Origin: Streblospio benedicti
Taxonomy: Eukaryota; Annelida; Polychaeta; Spionida; Spionidae
Assembly (NCBI GenBank): GCA_019095985.1
Contig: CM032664.1
Span: 26,438,793-26,502,792, forward strand
Direction of reading: 5' to 3'
Length of the DNA: 64,000 nucleotides
Each line of letters begins with the position of its first letter. Position 1 is the first letter of the stretch. A program made the position numbers and the translations under genes. The notes beneath the pieces are model-generated. The model was not told where the DNA came from and made no database searches. It worked only from the letters and a program-made list of their open reading frames with translations. Of the stretch, positions 38,201-50,200 are shown piece after piece.

Positions 38201-41200
38201 TTTCTTATCACTGCTCTGACAATTTTGATATTGTACTTGCTTTACTTTTCCACTTTTTAACATACATGAGAAACAAAATAAGTCAATTGATTAGTATGTA
38301 CACGTCTCATGATGTGTGAATATTCAAATTCAGGTATTCCGGCCAAGCCTTATCACGCTGCGTTATCAGATCGTGTGCGGACAGAGACGCAGGATGAATG
38401 GATGGATGGTCAAGTTCCCGTCATAGTGGCTACAATCAGTTTTGGCATGGGCGTTGATAAAGCCAATGTTCGGTACAATATCTTTATATATTTCTCCCGA
38501 TTTTGAAAATGTTCATTTTTATATATTGTGAAGGTATAGATGTGGTTAAATTTAATTGCGAGATTCATGTTCAAATTATAGTCAATCTGTATTTGGTCTC
38601 AACAAGTATCACTAATTTTGCGATAAATCCATAAAAACTTACTATACATGTCTTAATATTTTCGGACATTTTCAATGTCCATTGTCTGAGACTTTTCTGT
38701 CACCAGGTGGTATGGTGACTTCCAGTTTTGCCATCTGGTGACAGAAAAAGTTTTCTGGACTATGCCCATGGATTTATCCATAGTGATACTTGTTGATAGA
38801 AAAAAAATCAATGAATCTCATTTTTACAAATCTGTATTTGGTCTGTTTATAGTTTTGTGGCCCACTGGACTATGCCCAAGTCCATGGCGGGTTATTACCA
38901 GGAGGCTGGCAGAGCGGGCAGAGACGGGCGGCCTGCATTCTGCCGGCTGTATTATTCGAGGGATGACAGGAACACAGTGGCATTTCTTATAAAAAAAGAA
39001 TGTCTTCGGCCATGTGTGAGTAAATGATTACGATTTCAAGGCTTTGACTTTTGTTCTTTAATGCTTTGAAGATACAATTTTCAATGGCTTGATGTGTTGA
39101 AAGTATAAAGGTTTAATGGATGTTTTTAAACAATGATCATAATGAAAAGTAGGTGCTCTATTGAAAACTAAATATTTGCTACTATGTAGATGATAATGAT
39201 GTATAGAGTAACTGAATTAAAATCAGCGTCTGAATGTTACGTTTGATTTGATTGTTCGTTTAACAGCCACGAAATGATTTTTGCTTACAGAAGCAGAAAG
39301 GTGGCGCTGAGCTGCGGAATAAAGCAGCTCAGACGAGCTTCCAGGCGATCGTCAAGATGGTGGAAGAGCCACAGTGAGCACAATTATTTCTATACTTTGT
39401 CAAGTATTGTTTTTGTATCCTACCTTTTCCCGAATAACTTTCTTCAATCTTAACCGAATTTCATAAAACTTACCTTGTTTTTGTGCAGAGTAAAAAGGGC
39501 TTGTTTGGATGATAACACAGCAGTACAGAATATGTTTTGTATACTCATAAAATGTTAAAATCATGCTTATTTTCGAGTAGTATTCATAGCATCTGCACAA
39601 AGTGCAGTATCATACGTCAATATCGTTACGTTATACGTGCGTTATGCATATATGTGCATCCTTATGTAATCTTTCAAAGTAAGATTAAAGGTCATTATGG
39701 CATATTATTATATTGTGCTTGATTGCCAGTAACCATGGTATATGGTCCAGAAAACTGCTAGTTAAACTGTAAAAATAATTACTGGACAGACTAGAGTTTA
39801 TGTAATTACTAGTGCTGCGTATCGGTTACAATATTCAATATTGATTCGCAATGCTGGGCATACGGTAGGTATACGATAGTATCGTGAGTAGCATGTCATA
39901 TGTTACACGTTGGTCAGTCCCCGGCTTCAACAGGCTGTTGTATGTTTGGGACAGTTGATAGGCGCCTACATCTGTGTTCATAGTCTCTAGTGTTCTAGAA
40001 CACTAGAGACTATGACAAAGTAAATTGATATACACAATGGTTTTTAATTGAAAATACATAAAAATTAGCAAAATGATTAAAGATACTGATTTTTTTGTCA
40101 AAATACTGCAATGTTGGCCTCAGTATATTGAAATATTGCATCAATAGAGGTTGGAATCACAAGATTTTTGCTTCACTGAGCGTTGTATTGTATTGATTTT
40201 ATATTAATATCTTGTTATTGTAGATGTCGCCACAGTGCTATAGCTGCTTTTTTTGGTGATGAGAAACCCAATTGCAATAAGTCATGTGACTACTGTAAGG
40301 ACCGCCTGGCCTGTGAAAAGGCAGCGGAAATGATGGCGAGGGGAGTGTATGCCAACAGTCACTCCAAGCGAAGGTACGCACCCAATCTTGCCCCTATTCA
40401 TAAGTTATTTGATTAGCTATCAAAAAGTACAATTTTTCAAGTGAAATATTATTTCTGATTGTCATTTTTCATCCAATCTTTCCAAATTTTCCAACATTAA
40501 ATATTCCGTAGAGATGTTTAACCAATTGAAGGGTTATGTTGTAAAATTGATGATTTATATAATCTCTTAAAACAAGTTGCTGGTGTATTTCTGTATTTCA
40601 GACAAGGAAAAACAATGATGGTGGAGGAGAAAGAGGGACCCGATGAAGATCTTTATGGGGGAGGTCGAAAAGGTGCAAAAGTGTAAGTGTCGCATCAACT
40701 GCTGTCAAAATTGTTACCAACCTGTTGGTTCACACCACAAAGCATATGAGTTCGTAGCCTGGGGACCAAGAAAGTTTCAAATCTTGTTTTTATTGTTATA
40801 TGGTGAAGTACAAGTCTCTTCTTAGAGATTGAAGGTTGGTCATACATAAACTGGCCTTTCTCTCATGCGTTGCTCATTATATATCGCTTGCTCAAAACCA
40901 GACTTTCCCTGTTGTCGTTTGCCATCTGACCATGCAGTTTTTTGGACTCAGTGTACTATTGACATATGACACTATGTATTTTTTTAACCTAGATTTGAAG
41001 CCTGATTTTCGTTCCAACAGGCTCTCTATGGTTAAGAGCATGTGGATAACTGAAACTGTTAAAAAACTCGTATTTTCCCTGCACGTGACAATGTTTAGAT
41101 ATTTACGTTGCCCTCACTTTTAGAAACATGACACATTTTGAATGATATGTTAGTTTTGCTGTTTTACGTCATTTGTTCACTAATATCCATAATGAAGCTA

Positions 41201-44200
41201 TTAGTATCATAAACAAGCGTCATTTTACCATGTAAAACTTTGTTGTCATTTTTACTGACCCAGCTTTATCCTTGTAAATTTTCAGTGTGAAACAAGTAAG
41301 ACGTTTATCATAGCAACATAGGCAGAGTTAAAACAACTGGATATGTACTTAAATAGGCATCATTTTGGTGTAAATATCTGAATGTCTGAGTAAGTTCCAG
41401 AGACAAAGTGACATCGCAAGTTCATGTAATGTAAAGGATCAGTATGCATTATATGTCTCTGTTTTTATTAAATTTTCAGCACATACCGGTAAACAATAGA
41501 TAATCTGACCATAATATACTTATTACCACCAGGTTGGCCTTAAGCAAGTGCTGGAATATACAGATCATTTACTTCATATTAATTTTAATACAACAGGGCC
41601 ACAAATAGGAGAAAAATCTTGCTGGTGCATAGGACAGGTATCATGAAAAATATACCCATCCTAACTAAGATACTAAGATTTATATGTCCTAATTAACAAA
41701 CATCGTGTAAATGCACCTGAAACCAGTGATTGAAACTTACATCAGGGGTGACTGAAAATACTCGTCCATAGGACAAGTAACACAAAACTTTTACCCGTCC
41801 TGACAACGCAGATACCCGTTTCAGACAATAGAACTTGTACTTATCTGTGGCCCTGAATACCTGTATTAAAAATAACATAACTTCAAGGAATAAATTGGAA
41901 CTTGACTGTATAAAGACCATTAAAAGCCACTTGAAGTCATTGCTGAGACTTGTACATTGCAGGGAGTGGGGCATCCCAGTTGGTGGTCGTGGTGGTCGTG
42001 GTAATGATGATGATGAGTTTGACGAGGAAGAAGCAGAGAGGAAAGCCAAGGAGGGCAGACACAGGTTTATCATGCGGGAACTGAAGAAACGAAACAAGGT
42101 TTTCAATCTGCATTATAATTTCATGATCAATAGTTTTTTTTAGATCATGTTGGATAGGTTTATTGTCATACCATTCAAAATGGTATGTAACCATTGCTTT
42201 GAGGGTGGTGATGATCTCTGATGAAATGTTAATCTTCTCTGATCTATGAAACTTTTTATACATATCTGTTCATGACTGGTTGTTGTAGAGCATTTTCAAT
42301 CATACACAACATATTTTACATACGATAGATATGCTTGGTGTCGCAAACCTAAGGTTCCATTTGACTTACACCCTCTACAGTGTGTCACACTGTTGTGAGA
42401 AATTGGCATCATATAGTGGCAGACTATGGATGTAACCGTTTTTAGGCCGACACTTGGTCAAGTCATGCAATGGCGTGGTTTCGAATCCCACAAAGTTAAA
42501 CTTTGGAGAAATAACTAAACTGACTAACGAGGACCACAGTTTGAAAATCTATGCTAAATGATCATATCAGTCGCATATACATGTGATATATACTCATAAC
42601 GAAGGTTTTGTTTTGTTTCCAGAGCAGTGCAAGTGATGACAGTTGGGAGCCTCCCGGGCCTGACTGTCCACTACGGGACGCAGACAGCAGAAAACTCGCC
42701 AAACTCACCGTCAAAGTGAGTCACTCAATGTCCATCACAAAAGGCTCAGTTGTCATCAGTTATTCAGAAATACACTAATATAGCGTGGACTCATCTATCC
42801 TGGTATATAACGCACAAATATAGTTTATTGCTTTAAACTAAGGATAATTACAAGATCAAACTGTTGATATAACCAAACATAATGGTCTGAACAATATTAC
42901 AGGGTTAACATACACTAAGTGAAATGGCTATGACAAAAGATGATCATATTGCAGGATTAACGAACACTAAGGGACCATTCATTCAGAGGGGGGAGCCAGA
43001 GGAAATAAAGGGGGGTGGCGCCAACTTTGTACATGTACATGGAAATTTAGGGCGGACCGCCAACTTTGTACATGAAAAAAGAAGGACGGGGGTATCCGAC
43101 TTTGTACAGTAATTTTCAGAAAATCCTCTGCCCACCCCCTCCCCATAAATAATGAACAGTCCCTAAGTGAATGTCCAAAGATGATCAATATCAGTAGCCA
43201 AAGGTGTGTTTCCGTGACCGAGTGAATAGAGTCGGACTCGTTGGTTCGATTCCTGGTCGGGTCTGGTGGTGGGTGTGGACAAACCTACCCCTAACAGGTT
43301 GCACACTGCTCCATGGTACCTACACGTGAAATAGGTACAGGTCAGGCGAGTGAACGCTAATGTGAGTGATTAACATGTCTGCGCTACGATAGCTATATGC
43401 TGTATGCTCCCCGGGGGTCTTGAGAAAGATATAGTGTGACAAGAATCCCAATGACCTGGTGTAAAATGTAAAGTGGTGATAGCACTAGAATCATGACTAT
43501 AAACCACCACATTTACATTTACATTCACATTTTTGACTGCATGCGCTGAACCAAAGTCTGATCCTCCCCCAGGGCCGGGAGCATTGTCTGCACCTGCTGG
43601 AAACCGCCCTGCACCAGAACTTCCTCACTCACTTCGCTGACAGCCCAACGCGCCTCGTCGCGGCAGATTACGAGCCCAGCATCTGTGCCATCGATGTCGA
43701 GTACGAATTGTTCCAGGCCAGCAAAGCAGCCAACATCTACAGGTATAGAAAATACAACAAAGTTTGCAATTGTTTGAATCCAAAATTTATTGATTGTCAT
43801 TTTCATCATTAGGCTGGTAGAAGAAAATTGTTTTGATTCATCGTTTGAATCCAAAATTTATTGATTGTCATTTACATCATTAGGCTGGTAGAAGAAAAAT
43901 TGAATTTGTCGAATTCTGATCTGAGGAATGGCATTAATGATCTCACGACGAGTTATTTACATTTTGATTTTGGATATTTTATTATATGTTAGAGCGTATG
44001 CTTCAAAGAGTGTTAACGTACTCATGATCAGTGAACAAACATTTTATGGGCTTACAGTTAAATTTTATATTCATTTTTGAATGTCAATTTATGCATATGA
44101 ACACAATACAGGGATGTAATTCATGTATGTTGTTAATCTATGAGTGCTTATTGTCTAACTTGTTAGTGATACATTAGGATACAGGTAATTAAAATAAGCA

Positions 44201-47200
44201 ACACTGTAATTGATAACAATTCTTATATTATAGTTTGTTTTCTTCATGATTACATGTTATGTTTGTACACATCTCTTTAGAGTGTGACTTGAATACCACA
44301 GAAATGATCATCGATTCAAAACCATCAATTTGTGTGATTTTGATTGATGCAAGAGCAGTCGATTTTTTAAGTATAACAACTTTTTTGAGAAGTTTTCCTT
44401 TCAAGCAAAATTGCTCTTATTTTCTGATAGCCTCAAATTGTAAAATAATTCGCCACATTTGTATCGAAAAAACCCCAATATAAAATATTTGTCATGATGT
44501 ACGTTTGCGTTTTCTATCAATAATATAATGTTTTTTTATATTGTTTAGGGCATCGATAATGAAGAAAGTTAATGAAATAAAAAAAGCATCGCAAACAAAA
44601 GAACTTCATTCTGCATTGATGCCAAAGTTCACCGAAGCCAGCAATGTTTTCTGTAAAGCATCGGACCTTCTTAAGGCTGACAATGATGCTACAATGACTG
44701 ATCAATCTAAAAGTGATGATATAAAGACTGATACTCAGCCTAGTGTGTTTGTGAAAGCGTCGCAGTTAAACGAATGTTCCAACAAAGAGAAGTTGAAACC
44801 GAGGAGTACGCACGATATCAGTGATGAAGATGATGATTGCGCGCTCGATCCAGAAGAGGGCGAAAAAGCGTTTGAGGAGATGTTGGCATCGAACGACGAC
44901 GCAATCAAAGTGGATGATGCGGGCAGTGATATGTGGCAAAATGAATCGAGTAGTGATATTTTGGAAGCCAATGGCATTAGTATAGAGACGCCACAGCCTA
45001 TTGATAATTCGGAGGACAATTCTAGTCGTAATGCACTGGGTGATGCAGATAAAGCTACGAACGACGCAGCACAAACCTGTGATATGAATCCGTGCTCAGA
45101 GAACATCGATACTGATGACCAAACGACTTGTGATATCAAAACGGAAACTGAAACGGGGGATTGTGGTGAAAACACTCCAGGAGACAGTAGCTTGTTAACG
45201 CCAAATTTGCCTAAAATTCGATATTTCTTCGAGTCGCAATCGAGTCAGGAGGCAAAAAAAGAAGAGGATGTTGTTAAGCCGTCGCCGACTCAGGCTGTGG
45301 GGATAAAGTCCATCGTTAAAGATTTGAATTCTCCCCGAGATCCAAACAAGAAGAATCGAGTACGATGGAGCGAAGTGGACAACATCAAATACTTTGCCGA
45401 CCACCATAGTGATAGCGGGTAAAAAGTTGTTTAATTTTATAAGCTGTGTTTATAATATTCGTTTGTCAAGTTGCAATACTTCTAGATACATTTGAAAATG
45501 TTGATCAATTTTCTTTCTAATTTTTCATATTCTCCCATTAATGTTCGTAGAATGTCAGCGCACAGGCTTACCCCAATATGGGAGTTATCTGTGCATGAGC
45601 AAGATTTAGCCTTTCAATACTTCATCATGCTTAGTTCCTGTGCACTGCAGTAGCTATGCAATACACATGCCAGAAAGTATTGTTCATGGACCTTCATACT
45701 TAACTTAGCTACTCTATGCCATTTCTCAAATCCACCACACACTTTCTTTTACTAATGCACACTGGTCTAAGTTGAACACATTTTTGTTGTAGCCAAGTAC
45801 TCAATTTCAAAAATTCACAAACTTGTCTTTTTCTTGAGTTTCTTTCAATACAACATCGTGTGCTTGTGTGGCCGAGTGGATAGGGAGTTGGACTCGTGAC
45901 CGGAAAGTCGTGGGTTTGATTCCCAGTCGGGTCTGGTAGTAGGTGTTGAGCAAACTCATCCCTTAACAGTTGTACACTGCTCCATGGTACCTTCACGTGA
46001 AATAGGTACAGGTCAGGCAAGTGAATGCTAATGTAGATTGATAAGTACGTCTGCGCTACGGTAGCGATGTGCTGTATGCTCTACAGGGAGTTGAGAAAGG
46101 TATAGTGTGATAAGGATGCTGCCAATGACCTGGTGTGAATGTAGAGTCGTCTGATAAGACCGTAAACCAGACATTTACATTCATTGATACTATTACGATT
46201 ACTTTTACGATCTTTCCGCTTTGCTGGTCCCAAGTTGTGGAATGACCTGCCGGACTCAATTAGGGCAATTAATGAAATTGATGACTTTAAAAGAGAGCTC
46301 AAGACTTACCTTTTCAGAACTGCATTCAATCTCTAAATTTAAACGTAGATAGTAAATCAATTAGCGAAAGAGCAAGATGAACTTTGTAAATATGTATATA
46401 AGTATGTGTATGTCGTTCTAAGTACGAGCATGTAAACTAGCTGTAGCACGTAAAGTGGTTTGCTAGTAAAAAAATCCAACTATTATTATATTGTTATTAT
46501 TATTGTTTTTGTGTAGCAGTGAGATGACGTCTGAGGACGGCTCGAGCACTGTGAGTAGCAGCACCGACAACCGCAGTCTGCCCATCCAGGTAACCATGGT
46601 AACAGCTCATTCTCAAGAAGACCCCAGCGTTACACGTCACATGATCACACACCAGTGAGGTGATAACATTGACATGTGACCATATAAATGCACAGGATAG
46701 TAGCCGGTTTTGACGCAATATTTCTGTACTTCAAGTTGCTATATGTTGTTGGTTGTGAATTAAAATTCGTTGTATATGTATCATAGTATAACACACTGGA
46801 CATTTTTTAGAGCAGAGGCTGCTAATAAAGGTTTCCTTGGGCTTTAACATGATAGCCAACCTTAATACAGCAAATACCGTGCCTTGCCAAACAATCACTT
46901 TAGAATCACTGTTTAAGAAATATGCCACACGTTCCAGAAGTTTTCTTGTTTACGTCAATACGGCACACGTGCGTTTCTTATCTCCGGGTAAACAGAAAAC
47001 AGAAGCGAGGGTTTTCTTGAGTATTCTCAAGAAAACACTCGCTGAAATGAGTTTTAATTCATAACTAACAAAATATAGCAACTTTAAGTACGGAAGTATC
47101 ACATCGAAAATGTCCACTTTCCTGTGCATTTGTATGCAAACATGGCAATGTTTTCACCGTGCGAGTGTGTGATCATTTGGCGCGGGGTTTTACTTGAGAA

Positions 47201-50200
47201 TTAAAGAAAATGAAGAAATTCTTCTGCAATAATGAAGTGTCCCTTGTGAACTATTTAGTCGGGCGGTTGGGGGAGCTCCTATTTATATCTGATATTGTTA
47301 TGCTCTCCCCTAAAAAACCTCTCTTTTACTTAGCAAAATTTTACATGCATATGGCAATACTACCCCTCCTTTCAGCCACTCCAACCCCTGGTAAACACGT
47401 GCAGACCAGAATAAATGTTCCATCCTTCCCTACCCTTCTGCGATCACCACCCTCTTTTGTCCCCAACCCTCTCTACCCCATCCCCATCTAAAAAGGTCCA
47501 GAACAGACTAACTGCATCTCAATCACCCCTTCCTGCTGCTGCTTGGGTTGAAATTGATGAGATCTAGAACAGATTAAATGCTCCTCCCTTCCTTACCACC
47601 AGCCATACCCCACCCCATGTGGACACCAGCCATGCCCCCCCATATGGACACACACACCCTTTCTACCAACACCCCTCCTCAAAACAGGTCCAGAGCAGAT
47701 AAAATGCACCTCCATCACGATCACCACCCATGCACCATGCACTCTCTCCAGTACCCTCGTTGTATGACTGTACGCGTGACATGCAACGTACACACAAAGT
47801 TTAATGTTACGTACCTTTAACAAACATGGCGCTGTAAGCAACATTTCTAAAAAGAATATTTTTTCTTGTATTTTTATCATTAAGAATAATTTACTTGATT
47901 TGAAATGTAGACATAAACGACCACCTAGTTGTCCTGATTGTACATACATAATTTGGAGTGTGCACGTCTTGTGGTTTTTTAACAAAAAAAATCCCTTCTT
48001 CCTTTATATATATAGATTATTAAACAGGATGAAGAAGTTTCATCGAGCAAGCGGCGGTCGTTAGATACCGCGACCTCCGACAAACCGCCAAAGCGCAAAC
48101 GTCTACACAGTCCACCTCCTGAAGAAGCTACTACAGAAGAACACCTGCCATCGTCATCCTCTCAAGACGAGGAGTCACCGGTGCCACCGCCACCGCCAAA
48201 GCCAAAGGAAACATCGTCGTCAAGGCTGCATAGTCCCCCGCCACCAAGAATGAACTCTGACGAGTCGGACGATGAAGAGGATGTTCCCCCGCCGCCTAAA
48301 CGCTCGTCTCAGCACAAAGGGAGCCCGCCACCACCGGAGCAGTACTCTTCTTCTCCCAGTTCATCAGCTTCATCGTCACCATCACCACCTCCGCCTCCTC
48401 CTCCTGTGCTAGCAGGAACGTCGGTTGATTCAAGCAACACGTCGTCACCAGCTGTGTTGTTACCTCCTTCGAATACGACCACCAATTTGATCAAAGCTCT
48501 GCCTTTGCCTGCTATGGAATCTACTACAACACCGTCACCAGAGGCGCCTCCACCTCCGCCCCCACCACCCCCACCACCGCCAAAACAAGAAAGCAGCAAG
48601 GGTTCCTCGTCGTCTAAGCCGAAACAAAACGCGTCCAGTCGCAGTAGCAGTCGGTAGGTGTAGTTTGACAGTGTTTACAACCTCAGCAATATTTCATTCA
48701 TTTATCTGCTATGTCTTCTAATGTCATATTGAATACTGAAATTTTGCATTTGTGATTAGCTGATTACTTAAGTGATTATATAAAACTTTAAACAACTAAT
48801 AAACCTGAAACGTTGTTCAAACCGTGTTTCTTTAGAAGTAGCAGCAGCGGTTCACATAGTTCAAGTAGGAAAGCTTCGAGGTTTGAGAAGGAAAGTGGCG
48901 GCAGCAGCAGCAGCAGCAGTGGAAGCAGCAGCAGCTCCAAACACAAATCACCCCCAAATAAGGGCAAAAGTGTGCCAGGTAAAGTGTAGTTTGTACATGT
49001 GTACATAAGTCTATACATACTCTTATCACATTTTGAAGATGTAAGGGTAATATGAATTTACTACTTTACTCGATTTCGCAAGTTTAAGATCCCCATTGTC
49101 CAAACCATTGCAGCAATATTTTAAGTACTTCACTAGAATTGTATCAGATGAGATAATTGAATGAAAATGCAATTCTTATTTACGATACTATAATATGAAT
49201 AATTACAATGTATTCTACTTTTCATATGTACAGTCATATGTTTTCTTTTTAACTGTGAATGGAAACAGTTGCTAATTTGAATTTGATGATATTTTAGTGC
49301 CTGTTAAAAAGCCACCTGAGAAGTATGCTATAGTGAGTGATAGTGCAAGAATGGCTGATCTAAAAGTAGCAGCAGATATTGTAGTCAAATACCTCACTCC
49401 ATATTACAAAGAAAACAGATTTGCCTCAAAGGTATGCAGGTATTTTTATCGGTACATATAGTATTGTAATTTGTTGTATAAAAATGTTAAATAAATCAAT
49501 GGATAATGTTTAGAGGTTGGACGGATACAGTTCGGTTCTGCGTCTCTTAGTAGTTGCTCAGACTAAACAAAATTTGAAAATTGATATGTTTCAATAACTT
49601 TCGTCTGACAAGAATATATTTAGCTCCACTTCTTGCAGTGCTAACAAAATGGTTTTCTTTAAAAAAAAAACAAGTCTTCATTTTATCATGTGCACATGGG
49701 TAGGTAGAAAGAAATAGCTATAAAGCCCACTACATTCCCAGGAAGTTATTCTGTTTAGTGTTTTCTACTTGTGATTTAATCACATTCAAAATTATTATCG
49801 TTTAATGGAAGCAATTTAACAAATTAATATTTTTTTTTACATACATAAAGTTTTTAATGTCACGATAATGAACGTGATGTCAGTTAACCAACCGTCCAAC
49901 CTTTAGGCTCTAATGTTGGTACTTAAACATTTTCCTTAGATGTCTTTGCGGTAATGAAACTTTTTATGTTACATTTATGTTACATGTATTTAAAAATATT
50001 TTCAATTATGAATATAGTTGTAGGCATCAATCATTTGAAATGATAGGTTGGTAATTTTTGTTAACATTTTAATGAAGTAGACATCTGGTGTTTTTTTCTT
50101 TATAGGAACTTTTCAAGTCTGTAGCCAAAATTTTATCGCACAAACTTGTAGCTGAAAAGACCACTCCAAGCAATAGTGAGTATTATAGTAATAGTGAGTA

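Noticed and set aside
38738-38992. 84-codon plus-strand frame overlapping RECQL5 exon 5
   Set aside because: Different frame from the helicase motifs; reads partly through intron.
44735-45175. 146-codon minus-strand frame
   Set aside because: Antisense shadow of RECQL5 exon 12; no independent support.
45870-45945. Possible tRNA gene
   Set aside because: A and B boxes are present, but the body continues as a repeat shared with 43204-43535; it is a SINE head, not a functional tRNA.
48309-48599. Glycine-rich frame on the minus strand
   Set aside because: It is the complement of the proline-rich RECQL5 exon 14, whose plus-strand phase is fixed by both neighbours.
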